Shown here one piece after another: positions 1-6,032 of a DNA stretch of 8,076 nucleotides. Origin of the DNA: JBOFMT01 sp051658525. GTDB taxonomy: Bacteria; Bacillota_I; Bacilli_A; Erysipelotrichales; Erysipelotrichaceae. The translations under genes were made by a program, and so were the position numbers. Position 1 is the first letter of the stretch; every line of letters starts with the position of its first letter. Under the pieces are notes generated by a model. It ran no database searches. It was not told the origin of the DNA and worked only from the letters and a program-made list of their open reading frames with translations. The stretch spans positions 1 through 8,076 of the forward strand of contig JBOFMT010000041.1 in NCBI GenBank assembly GCA_051658525.1, written 5' to 3'.

Positions 1-20
1 GCAAAAAATGTGTTTTTAAG

Positions 21-45
21 AACAAAAAGCGTAGAATTTACGCTT
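21..45 (-). terminator. Rho-independent terminator after the glycosyltransferase gene
   Basis: Read on the minus strand, a 7-bp perfect stem (AAGCGTA with TACGCTT, plus-strand arms 27-33 and 39-45) encloses a 5-nt loop and is followed by TTTTTGTT. The stem begins 4 nt after the gene's TAA stop codon. Confidence 0.8.
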
Positions 46-49
46 CTCT

Positions 50-730
50 TTAATATTCAAAATCTATATCTTCGTATCCTAAGTATTTGATCATTGCAGC
101 TTGCGTGATCGCTTGACGTTGTAATGCTTGTTCATACCCTGTACTTAGCTGAAATAAACTAGGTGCATTGGGAATACCAACAACTAAGCTTGCTTGAGAT
201 AAACTTACATCCCATGGACTGACACCAAAATAACCCCAACAAGCTTCCCCGATACCAATATGTTGATCACCATAATTAATAATATTGAGGTAAAGCTCTA
301 AAATTGTTTGTTTGGAGTACGTTTTTTCTAGTTCGTAAACAACAAACAGTTCAGCTACTTTTCGTAAGAAAGACGTTTCAAAACCAAAGTATAAATTTTT
401 AGCTAGTTGTTGAGATATGGTTGAACCTCCACCTTGTATCGATTGTGTTGATACTAGATTAACTACAGCTCTACCCAAACCAAAAATATCAACACCCTCA
501 TGCTCCATAAAGCGGCGATCCTCTAATACAATGGTTGCTTCTAGTATATAAGGTGAAATTTGTTGTATTGGTACATAGTTTTCTTGTTGCATAATGGCGG
601 CAACTTTTTCCTCTAAAGGTTCTTGCGCAGTAACTTCACGATAGGCTAAAAAACCAATCCCTGCAAATACAATACCAAAAGCAAGACCAACAACAAGAAG
701 AAACCGTAAAAACCGTTTGCATGTTTTCAT
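50..730 (-). CDS. mtgA: Monofunctional peptidoglycan glycosyltransferase (GT51)
   Basis: Membrane-anchored glycosyltransferase (226 aa) that polymerises lipid II into glycan strands outside the cytoplasmic membrane. Residues 7-30 form one N-terminal transmembrane anchor after a short basic stretch. The GT51 motifs occur in order: EDRRFMEHEG (70-79, with the presumed catalytic Glu70), GGSTISQQLAKN (101-112), RKVAE (123-127), ILELYLN (143-149) and, near the C-terminus, a VVGIPNAPS segment. There is no transpeptidase domain, and the length fits stand-alone enzymes rather than class A PBPs. I start it at the ATG at 730, which follows a GGAGGG ribosome binding site with a 5-nt spacer. A GTG 27 nt upstream would lie inside the terminator hairpin of the preceding gene. 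No promoter is evident between that terminator and the start, so expression may come from read-through or from within the upstream gene. Family assignment is firm; the symbol is by analogy. Confidence 0.93.
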   Translation of the reverse strand: MKTCKRFLRFLLVVGLAFGIVFAGIGFLAYREVTAQEPLEEKVAAIMQQENYVPIQQISPYILEATIVLEDRRFMEHEGVDIFGLGRAVVNLVSTQSIQGGGSTISQQLAKNLYFGFETSFLRKVAELFVVYELEKTYSKQTILELYLNIINYGDQHIGIGEACWGYFGVSPWDVSLSQASLVVGIPNAPSLFQLSTGYEQALQRQAITQAAMIKYLGYEDIDFEY

Positions 731-735
731 TTTTT

Positions 736-741
736 CCCTCC
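736..741 (-). promoter_or_regulatory. Ribosome binding site that fixes the glycosyltransferase start
   Basis: GGAGGG on the minus strand, 5 nt before the ATG at 730. It supports that ATG over the upstream GTG at 757, which has no ribosome binding site and sits in a terminator stem. Confidence 0.85.
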
Positions 742-770
742 AAAAAATAAAAAACACAGAAACCTGTGTT
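742..770 (-). terminator. Rho-independent terminator of the YneF-like gene
   Basis: On the minus strand a 7-bp perfect stem (AACACAG with CTGTGTT, plus-strand arms 753-759 and 764-770) with a 4-nt loop is followed by an almost pure T tract. The stem overlaps the TAA stop codon of the YneF-like gene, and the T tract ends next to the glycosyltransferase ribosome binding site. Confidence 0.85.
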
Positions 771-984
771 ATTTATTGATGTTCATTGACTTCATGATTT
801 GTTTGATTTGCGCCTCGGACGGTTTTCTTCCCATTTGCATATACATTGCACGAATCATTTTTTCATTGATTGGTGGGTTATCTCTTAAATCTTTTTCAAA
901 TTTACGTTTTGTGAAGTAGAACCCTAATCCCCCACCAACTAACAAACCTGCAACGAAGTACAAGATTGATTGTAATAATTCCAT
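769..984 (-). CDS. yneF: UPF0154 / YneF-family small membrane protein
   Basis: Small single-pass membrane protein of 71 aa. One hydrophobic segment with a glycine-rich end (about residues 6-24, with GLLVGGGLGFYF) is followed by a basic cytoplasmic-type stretch, KRKFEKDL. The family hallmark comes next: NPPINEKMI (about 36-44), then MYMQMGRKPSEAQI and a short helical tail. Sequence, length and domain order match Bacillus YneF and its UPF0154 relatives, whose molecular role is not established. The ATG at 984 has a strong TAAGGAGGAT ribosome binding site. It has its own promoter and its terminator overlaps its stop codon, so it is probably mainly monocistronic. The preceding hydrogenase gene, 81 nt away, has no clear terminator and may read into it. 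Family call is firm; function is unknown. Confidence 0.9.
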   Translation of the reverse strand: MELLQSILYFVAGLLVGGGLGFYFTKRKFEKDLRDNPPINEKMIRAMYMQMGRKPSEAQIKQIMKSMNINK

Positions 985-1011
985 AGTGACATCCTCCTTA
1001 AACTTAGCTAA

Positions 1012-1040
1012 ATTCTACCATTTTTTAAAGCGGTTTACAA
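1012..1040 (-). promoter_or_regulatory. Promoter of the YneF-like gene
   Basis: Minus strand: -35 TTGTAA (plus 1035-1040), a 17-bp spacer and -10 TAGAAT (plus 1012-1017) preceded by TGG, which gives an extended -10. The predicted start of transcription is near 1005, about 20 nt before the start codon. An imperfect dyad (TTAAAGTG-N8-CGCTTTAA, plus 1025-1048) brackets the -35 box and could be an operator. Confidence 0.7.
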
Positions 1041-1065
1041 CACTTTAAGAAAAAGCAGGTAATTT

Positions 1066-2523
1066 CTAACGTACATGAAGGTTTAAATCTTTAAAATCCC
1101 AACGCTCTACTGTCGTTTTTACTTTACTGTCTTTTAAACTTAAATTCTCTTTGGCCATGCGTCCTTTGACTTTAGCACTTTTTTCGACACTAGCAGGGCC
1201 ACTAACACAACCACCAATACAAGCCATGCCTTCTAAAATATCAGGTGTGAAGCGCCCCATTTTCATTAATAATAAGGCTTTCTTACAGTTAAAGGCACCA
1301 TCTGCATATTCACTTGTCACAGGGATATCACAGCCATCTTCTAGGAGTGCTGCTGCCACTGCTTTCGCAACACCACCACCAATCGCAAAGTTACGTGCTG
1401 CCAAGCTTGGATGATCTTCCAAGGTAGCTTCCATTGCTTCTGGCCAAATATGTTGACTCACAAGCATGGCTGCTAATTCTTCAAAGGTAATCACAAAATC
1501 TACTTCTGTATCCATAGCCTCTTGTTTTTTCGCAACACAAGGGCCGACAAAGACGATTTTATGATCTGGATAGCGAACTTTTACATATTTTGCCATTGCA
1601 ACCATGGGACTAGCCATGGAAGATACATTATTTTCATATACTTCTGGGAAGTGTAACTTCGCCATATTCACAAAAGCTGGACAACATGAAGTTGTCATTT
1701 TTTTCCCTTGTTCTTTGTATTCTAATAACTCATCTTTTTCATGCCATGCAACAATATCCGCCGCAATCGCAGCTTCAAATACTTGATTAAAACCAAGACG
1801 TTTGATACTTTCAAAAATTTGAGGAAGTGTAGCTGCATCGTATTGTCCTTGAATACTTGGAGCTACAATTGCAACAACCGGTTGTTCTGATACAAGTAAA
1901 TCAATCGTTTGTGTTACAAAGGATACATCCTCTATCGCACCAAAAGGACAAGCAGACTGACAGGCACCACAGTTGATACATTTATCTTCTTTGATTTTCG
2001 CAATATTATATTCATCCATTACAATCGCATCTACACTACAACTTTTCTTACATGGACGACTAGTTTCAACAATCGCGCTATAAGAACACGCATTGACACA
2101 AGCACCACACTCTTTACATTTATTATAATCGATATAGACAGAATTTTCACCTACGCGTAACGCATCGAAGCGACATGCAGCAATACAGCTTTTCGCCATA
2201 CACTTACGACAATTATCAGTAACGCGAATCTTTTTAATGGAGCAACCATCACAAGCAGCTTCCATTACACGGACGATTTGTTTTGGATTACTTGCCTGTG
2301 CACCTACAACAGGATCTTCTCCCATCGCTAAACGGGTACGTTCTCGAATAACTTCCCGCTCTTTATAGACACAGCAGCGGAAATCAGCCTTCGTGTTTGG
2401 AATCAAAAGATGTGCTAGCGTTTCTGGTGTTGTCGCATCCAACTCCCCCATGAATTTACGTGTGGACACTTCTCGTAATACATCAAATTTAAATTGACGT
2501 GCTTCATTTTCAAACAATGACAT
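1066..2523 (-). CDS. [FeFe]-hydrogenase, group B-type, with multiple Fe-S clusters
   Basis: Cytoplasmic iron hydrogenase (485 aa), expected to reduce protons to H2 with electrons from reduced ferredoxin, or the reverse. The N-terminal part is Cys-rich: C50-C51, CDGC (91-94), CRKC (105-108) with C113 and C117, a CxxCxxCxxxC ferredoxin motif (136-146), C158 and C162, then a second CxxCxxCxxxCP motif (182-193). The H-cluster domain (about 215-460) has all three loops: L1 TSCCPAF (278-284), L2 GPCVAKKQE (327-335) and L3 MACIGGC (433-439). C281, C329, C435 and C439 are the expected H-cluster ligands and C280 the proton-relay cysteine. L1 ends in Phe where group A enzymes have Trp, and L2 has Gly before Pro where they have Met, which fits group B. 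No maturase (HydE/F/G) or partner subunit genes are in the window. The ATG at 2523 follows AGGGGG with a 7-nt spacer. It reads from its own promoter downstream of Rex-like sites. Confidence 0.92.
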   Translation of the reverse strand: MSLFENEARQFKFDVLREVSTRKFMGELDATTPETLAHLLIPNTKADFRCCVYKEREVIRERTRLAMGEDPVVGAQASNPKQIVRVMEAACDGCSIKKIRVTDNCRKCMAKSCIAACRFDALRVGENSVYIDYNKCKECGACVNACSYSAIVETSRPCKKSCSVDAIVMDEYNIAKIKEDKCINCGACQSACPFGAIEDVSFVTQTIDLLVSEQPVVAIVAPSIQGQYDAATLPQIFESIKRLGFNQVFEAAIAADIVAWHEKDELLEYKEQGKKMTTSCCPAFVNMAKLHFPEVYENNVSSMASPMVAMAKYVKVRYPDHKIVFVGPCVAKKQEAMDTEVDFVITFEELAAMLVSQHIWPEAMEATLEDHPSLAARNFAIGGGVAKAVAAALLEDGCDIPVTSEYADGAFNCKKALLLMKMGRFTPDILEGMACIGGCVSGPASVEKSAKVKGRMAKENLSLKDSKVKTTVERWDFKDLNLHVR

Positions 2524-2538
2524 AATATTTCCCCCTAT

Positions 2539-2556
2539 TCGTTATTTTTTTCACAT
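2539..2556. promoter_or_regulatory. Weak Rex-like operator at the hydrogenase transcription start
   Basis: The minus strand reads ATGTGAAAAAAATAACGA, which matches 10 of the 14 defined positions of the general Rex consensus TTGTGAA-N4-TTCACAA. It covers the predicted transcription start of the hydrogenase promoter. The A-rich core makes chance resemblance quite possible. Confidence 0.25.
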
Positions 2557-2560
2557 AAGC

Positions 2561-2589
2561 AGTGTAACACATAAAAAACAGGCCTACAA
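2561..2589 (-). promoter_or_regulatory. Candidate hydrogenase promoter overlapping a terminator
   Basis: Minus strand: -35 TTGTAG (plus 2584-2589), a 17-bp spacer and -10 TACACT (plus 2561-2566) with an upstream TG at the extended -10 position. The -35 lies inside the right arm of the terminator hairpin at 2580-2611. Each hexamer matches consensus at 4 of 6 positions, so support rests on the spacing and the extended -10. Confidence 0.45.
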
Positions 2590-2611
2590 GCACATTTACA
2601 ACTGTAAGCCT
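2573..2611 (-). terminator. Terminator or attenuator between the acetyltransferase and hydrogenase genes
   Basis: Minus strand: AGGCTTACA pairs with TGTAGGCCT (plus-strand arms 2603-2611 and 2580-2588; 9 bp with one G-U pair) around a 14-nt loop, followed by GTTTTTT. It lies 74 nt after the acetyltransferase stop codon, whereas every other terminator here overlaps or nearly touches its stop. It may therefore be a terminator of that gene or an attenuator in a longer hydrogenase leader. Confidence 0.7.
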
Positions 2612-2625
2612 TTACAACTTTAAAT

Positions 2626-2656
2626 TTGTGATATTTTGCACAATTCCGTAATTGTG
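2626..2656. promoter_or_regulatory. Rex-like palindrome plus an overlapping inverted dyad
   Basis: On the minus strand 2643-2626 reads TTGTGCAAAATATCACAA, which agrees with the Rex consensus TTGTGAA-N4-TTCACAA at 12 of 14 defined positions, including both TTGTG/CACAA half-sites and the 8-bp spacing. A second dyad, CACAATT-N4-AATTGTG (2639-2656), shares the middle CACAA. Three half-sites therefore recur every 13 bp at 2626, 2639 and 2652. Rex represses fermentation and hydrogenase genes in many Bacillota when NADH is low, which fits the hydrogenase gene downstream. Actual binding is inference. Confidence 0.5.
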
Positions 2657-2685
2657 TATAAATGTTAAGAGCTGATGCAATCTGT

Positions 2686-3135
2686 TTACTCCCATACCAA
2701 AATATGTGCGCTAGCTGCGAAACTTTCATTTCCCGTAAGCTTACCTGCTTTGATTTCCTGTTGTTTTGCACCTACATTTTGATAAAGGCGTAATGCCTTA
2801 CGATTCCCTACTAAAACTTCAATAGTAATTGGTTTCGTTGCATAAGTGTACACATACTCGAGCAATGCTCTTCCCACACCCTGCGACTGTACTTCCACAG
2901 CTACGTAAAGCCATGTTATTTCCTGCTCATGATACGCAATAAAGCCAACAATTTGTTCATTGATCAACGCTACCCAAACATCACCTGAAAATAATCCTTC
3001 GTTTTCATAAGTATCAACAAATGGTAAAAAGGCATCTAGAAGACCTGCAGCCTCTAGTTCATCCAAACGTGCAGGATCGTGGATGTTTGCTAATGCACTA
3101 AAATCAGATTCTTGATAAGCTCGTATGGTAATCAT
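2686..3135 (-). CDS. GNAT-family N-acetyltransferase
   Basis: Cytoplasmic acetyltransferase of 149 aa that should transfer an acetyl group from acetyl-CoA to an amine; the substrate cannot be told from sequence. It has the GNAT layout: an N-terminal strand ITIRAY, a helical substrate-facing region (about 10-50), strands VWVALINEQIVGFIAY (53-68) and TWLYVAVEV (74-82), then the acetyl-CoA loop QSQGVGRALL (83-92, the Q-x-x-G-x-G motif A), and motif B NRKALRLYQNVGA (111-123). The ATG at 3135 has a strong AGGAGG site 5 nt upstream. The preceding operon's terminator ends right beside that site, so a promoter must lie inside the upstream gene or expression depends on read-through. A TATACT box on the minus strand at 3178-3183 is a possible -10, without a good -35. 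Family is firm; role unknown. Confidence 0.88.
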   Translation of the reverse strand: MITIRAYQESDFSALANIHDPARLDELEAAGLLDAFLPFVDTYENEGLFSGDVWVALINEQIVGFIAYHEQEITWLYVAVEVQSQGVGRALLEYVYTYATKPITIEVLVGNRKALRLYQNVGAKQQEIKAGKLTGNESFAASAHILVWE

Positions 3136-3148
3136 AGTTTCCTCCTAT

Positions 3149-3174
3149 AAAAAAAAGCGAAATAATTCGCTTTT
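3149..3174 (-). terminator. Rho-independent terminator of the MarR-ABC operon
   Basis: Minus strand: a 9-bp perfect stem (AAAAGCGAA with TTCGCTTTT, plus-strand arms 3153-3161 and 3166-3174), loop TTAT, running into further Ts. It overlaps the stop codon of the membrane-hairpin protein gene and abuts the AGGAGG site of the acetyltransferase gene. Confidence 0.85.
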
Positions 3175-3730
3175 ATAAGTATACTTTTTGATCTACAAAA
3201 TCAATTTCTTGCTCGGTTAATTGGGTACGGTAATGTTCCATCAGTTTAACATCCAATTTACGGTTCATACGTTTTCCCATTACTTTATACATAACGATGC
3301 TAGCAAGTGCTGCTAAACCAAAAGAAAATAGTAAATTTACTTGTAAGAATAAGAAACTAATCCCCGTTAATACAGCAATGTTTACAAAACTAGTTTTTCT
3401 TAATGTTTTGTCCATCGTTGCATATTTCGTTTGAAGGAATGCACGATTCTCTACAACCCAAGATAATACTTCTTCATTAAATTCAACTTCAACACCAGGA
3501 AAACTAGTAAAGATTTGTTGGATACGCATTGCGCAATAACGTTTTGCCTTCCACTCTTCTTCCCCACTGTATTTATGACCCAATGCATATAACGTTAAGA
3601 CATAATTTTGAGTATCAATATCATGTAATTCGTTTTGCTCTGCAGCAATATTTGCTTCTGCTTGTGCTTTGATCGCTTCATCTACTTGATAAGCTGACTG
3701 TTCTAACATTTGTTTGATTGTCTGTTCCAT
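3173..3730 (-). CDS. Unrecognised protein with C-terminal two-helix membrane hairpin
   Basis: I do not recognise a family for this 185-aa protein. Residues 1-110 are soluble, mostly helical and charged, with two stretches rich in Glu, Gln and Ala (about 1-40) and aromatic-rich helices after that. Two adjacent hydrophobic segments (about 114-129 and 131-149), separated only by a short polar turn, look like a membrane hairpin. A basic stretch follows (GKRMNRKLDVK, 152-162) and then an acidic tail. There is no signal peptide, so both ends are probably cytoplasmic. The ATG at 3730 has a GAGGTG ribosome binding site and lies 21 nt after the stop of the ABC exporter gene with no hairpin between. 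It should share the marR-ABC transcript and may be an accessory to the exporter. That link is inferred from context only. Confidence 0.8.
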   Translation of the reverse strand: MEQTIKQMLEQSAYQVDEAIKAQAEANIAAEQNELHDIDTQNYVLTLYALGHKYSGEEEWKAKRYCAMRIQQIFTSFPGVEVEFNEEVLSWVVENRAFLQTKYATMDKTLRKTSFVNIAVLTGISFLFLQVNLLFSFGLAALASIVMYKVMGKRMNRKLDVKLMEHYRTQLTEQEIDFVDQKVYL

Positions 3731-3751
3731 ACTTCACCTCGAATAGGTTCA

Positions 3752-5491
3752 TTATAGCATAGGTGCTTCTAGTAAGTCCATATCAGAAAAACCAGCTTGA
3801 TGCAATTGGTAATATAATCCTTGCGCCGACATCAAGTCATTGTGATGTCCACGTTCCATGATTTTTCCATCTTCAATAACCATAATTTCATCGCTTCCTA
3901 CAATCGTAGATAATCGATGTGCAATGATTAATGTTGTACGGTTTTTTGCCAAGGTATTAAGGGCAGTTTGAATTAAAACTTCAGATTCATTATCCAACGC
4001 ACTCGTTGCTTCATCCAAAATCAACAACTTTGGATTTTTCAAGAACATTCGAGCAATACTAATTCGTTGTTTTTGTCCACCAGAAAGTTTTACCCCACGC
4101 TCTCCAATATAGGTATCCAGACCTTCTGGCAAACGTTCAATAAATTCAAGTGCATTCGCATTGCGTGCTGCCTCGATGAGTTCTTCTTCTGTAGCATCAC
4201 TTCGACCGTATAAAATATTATCACGGATACTACCTGCAAAGATAAAGACATCTTGTTGTACAATCCCAATACTACTACGTAAATTTTGTAGATCGACAGA
4301 CTTGATATCGATACCATCCAATAAGATTTTTCCTGCACTCAACTCATAGAATCTTGGAATAAGTGAACAAAGCGTTGTCTTTCCACCACCACTACGACCA
4401 ACAATGGCCATGGTTTTTCCTGGTTCTACAGCAAAACTTAAGTTTTGTAGGACTGGTTTGCTATCCACTTCATATTGGAAGGTAACATCATCAAATTCGA
4501 TTTCACCTTGAATCGATTCTGGTAAGTGTGCTTGTCCACTCGGTTGGGCTTCCAAATCCATAATCTCACAGAAGCGATCAAAACCTGCCATCGCTTGGTT
4601 ATATTGCATAATAAAGTTTGAAATTTTAGCTACCGGTTGTTGGAAGAGTTGCACATACAACATAAAAGCTGTAAGTTCTCCGATTGTCATTTCTCCACGA
4701 ATGATATACAAACCACCAAAGAAGAATACCAACAATTGAATGAAGTTAATAAAGGTTTTAATTGAAACCGTAAACTCTGCCATTACTTTATAAGAGCGTT
4801 GTTTGGCTTGGTTGAACTCATCGTTTCCCTCACAAAAACGTTCTACTTCAAAATTTTCCTGCGCAAATGCTTTTACAATTCGAATCCCACTAAAGTTATC
4901 TTCACTTCGTGCATTGATATTTGCAAGTTGTTGTTTTAAAGCCTTAAAGGTTTTTCTAAATTTAATATTTTTAGTAACACCAAAATAAAATAAAAATGGA
5001 ATCACGCAAAGCAGGATTGTTGCTAGTTTTGCATTGGCAAGAAACATCGCTGTAAAACTTCCTACTAAAATAACAAGTGAAATCAAAACATCCTCTGGTC
5101 CATGATGTGCAACTTCCGCAATTTCATTGAGGTCGTTAACTAGACGAGACATGAGTTTTCCTACTTTGTAATTATCAAAAAAGGATATTGGTAAACGTTG
5201 AATATGCGCAAATAGTGCATTTCGCATATCGTACTCCATCTTTACCCCTAAAATATGACCCCAGTAATCAACTACATACTGAAATCCTGCACGTAATAAA
5301 TAAATTCCTGCTAACACCAAACAAAACACAACAAGTGCCTGTACATTTTGTTGTGGCAAGATACTATCGATTAGTGTCGATGTAAACTTGGGTACCACCA
5401 AGTCAATGAGTGACACCACCAGTGCACAAGAGATATCAAGTGCTAACATCCATCGATGCGGTTTATAATACTGAACAAATCGTTTTAACAT
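3752..5491 (-). CDS. ABC exporter half-transporter (fused membrane and ATPase domains)
   Basis: Type IV ABC exporter of 579 aa in the MsbA/Sav1866/LmrA layout: six transmembrane helices (about 15-295), then an ATPase domain (about 330-565). The ATPase has all expected motifs: A-loop Tyr340, Walker A GRSGGGKT (365-372), Q-loop VQQD (411-414), signature LSGGQ (469-473), Walker B LLILDE (489-494), D-loop SALD (497-500) and switch His525. No residue looks degenerate, so a homodimer with two working ATP sites is likely. Many MarR-controlled exporters come as two unequal halves, but only one is encoded here. The ATG at 5491 is one base after the stop codon of the marR gene, implying translational coupling. 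Substrates could be drugs, lipids or peptides; the sequence does not say. The repressor suggests induction by a small toxic molecule. Confidence 0.93.
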   Translation of the reverse strand: MLKRFVQYYKPHRWMLALDISCALVVSLIDLVVPKFTSTLIDSILPQQNVQALVVFCLVLAGIYLLRAGFQYVVDYWGHILGVKMEYDMRNALFAHIQRLPISFFDNYKVGKLMSRLVNDLNEIAEVAHHGPEDVLISLVILVGSFTAMFLANAKLATILLCVIPFLFYFGVTKNIKFRKTFKALKQQLANINARSEDNFSGIRIVKAFAQENFEVERFCEGNDEFNQAKQRSYKVMAEFTVSIKTFINFIQLLVFFFGGLYIIRGEMTIGELTAFMLYVQLFQQPVAKISNFIMQYNQAMAGFDRFCEIMDLEAQPSGQAHLPESIQGEIEFDDVTFQYEVDSKPVLQNLSFAVEPGKTMAIVGRSGGGKTTLCSLIPRFYELSAGKILLDGIDIKSVDLQNLRSSIGIVQQDVFIFAGSIRDNILYGRSDATEEELIEAARNANALEFIERLPEGLDTYIGERGVKLSGGQKQRISIARMFLKNPKLLILDEATSALDNESEVLIQTALNTLAKNRTTLIIAHRLSTIVGSDEIMVIEDGKIMERGHHNDLMSAQGLYYQLHQAGFSDMDLLEAPML

Positions 5492-5492
5492 A

Positions 5493-5933
5493 CTATTCCC
5501 TCGTTTCTAAGTCTTGTTCTAACTTCTCTAAAAAGGCAAAAATTACTGCCTGTTCTTGTTCATTGAATGCAGCAAGTAAAGCTGCATCATGTACAGATTG
5601 ATCCAAATGAAATTCTTCATGCTTTTCTAAAATTGGCAATGCGCTTGGCTGTAAGGTAAAATACTTCTCCTTTTGGTTGTGCGCCTTGTGATATCCTAAC
5701 AAATACCCTTCGTCCATCAAACGTTTGGTAATTTTGGTAATACAACCCTTGCTAACGTCCAACACTTCTGACAACCCTTTCACATTAATATCTTGATGAC
5801 GTTGAATCAGTACTAAAGTGTGTACTTCATTCATTCCGAGTCCTTGATAATGTTTAGCATAGTAATTTCGATTGTATTGTGTTTGTAATGCAGTAATACG
5901 CAATAACAATCGATCCAAATCCTTAGTACTCAT
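5493..5933 (-). CDS. MarR-family transcriptional repressor
   Basis: Dimeric winged helix-turn-helix regulator of 146 aa, the usual MarR length. The N-terminal helix (about 5-28) and the C-terminal helices (about 100-143) form the dimer interface. The DNA-binding part spans about 34-95: GMNEVHTLVLIQ, then INVKGLSEVLDVSKG, the recognition helix SKGCITKITKRLMDEGYL (61-78), and a wing around KAHNQKEKYFTL (83-94). It is the first gene of an operon with an ABC exporter 1 nt downstream, the common arrangement in which the regulator represses itself and the pump until a ligand binds. An 18-bp imperfect dyad just downstream of the -10 box is a likely operator. The ATG at 5933 has an AAGGGGGAG ribosome binding site. 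Cys64 in the recognition helix might sense thiols or oxidants, but that is speculation. Confidence 0.92.
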   Translation of the reverse strand: MSTKDLDRLLLRITALQTQYNRNYYAKHYQGLGMNEVHTLVLIQRHQDINVKGLSEVLDVSKGCITKITKRLMDEGYLLGYHKAHNQKEKYFTLQPSALPILEKHEEFHLDQSVHDAALLAAFNEQEQAVIFAFLEKLEQDLETRE

Positions 5934-5954
5934 ATCCGACTCCCCCTTCTACTT

Positions 5955-5972
5955 TAGTTTCCATGTAAACCA
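5955..5972. promoter_or_regulatory. Candidate MarR operator
   Basis: Imperfect 18-bp dyad TAGTTT-CCATGT-AAACCA with 5 of 6 arm positions paired. It begins at the edge of the -10 box and covers the predicted transcription start, where a bound repressor would block polymerase. It was found by eye and no second copy was seen in the window. Confidence 0.4.
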
Positions 5973-6000
5973 TTCTACCATAGAGCGTACCGCTTTTCAA
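5972..6000 (-). promoter_or_regulatory. Promoter of the marR-ABC-membrane protein operon
   Basis: Minus strand: -35 TTGAAA (plus 5995-6000, 5 of 6), a 17-bp spacer and -10 TAGAAT (plus 5972-5977, 5 of 6) with an upstream TGG extended -10. It shares a 10-base block, ATGGTAGAAT, with the promoter of the YneF-like gene. The predicted transcription start is near 5965. Confidence 0.8.
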
Positions 6001-6006
6001 ACATAG

Positions 6007-6032
6007 ATAAAAAAACTGCACAGGGCAGCTTT
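6007..6032 (-). terminator. Rho-independent terminator of the UvsE-fusion gene
   Basis: Minus strand: AAAGCTGC pairs with GCAGTTTT (plus-strand arms 6025-6032 and 6012-6019; 8 bp with one G-U) around a 5-nt loop, then more Ts. The stem overlaps the TAA stop codon. Confidence 0.75.

Noticed and set aside
731..757. GTG at 757 as an upstream start adding 9 residues to the glycosyltransferase
   Set aside because: It lies inside the preceding terminator hairpin and has no ribosome binding site, while the ATG at 730 has GGAGGG at ideal spacing. The added residues also do not extend the anchor sensibly.
1151..2160. Three plus-strand open frames (60-87 codons) within the hydrogenase gene
   Set aside because: All are antisense to the conserved cysteine and H-cluster motifs and have no recognisable product.
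2535..2771. Minus-strand reading frame of 78 codons with a Cys-rich end, just before the hydrogenase gene
   Set aside because: It starts at a GTG without a ribosome binding site, overlaps the end of the acetyltransferase gene in another frame, and runs through a terminator hairpin and the Rex-like sites. I treat the region as non-coding.
4090..5601. Several short open frames on both strands within the ABC exporter gene
   Set aside because: They overlap essential ATPase and membrane segments of a complete, intact gene and look like out-of-frame shadows.
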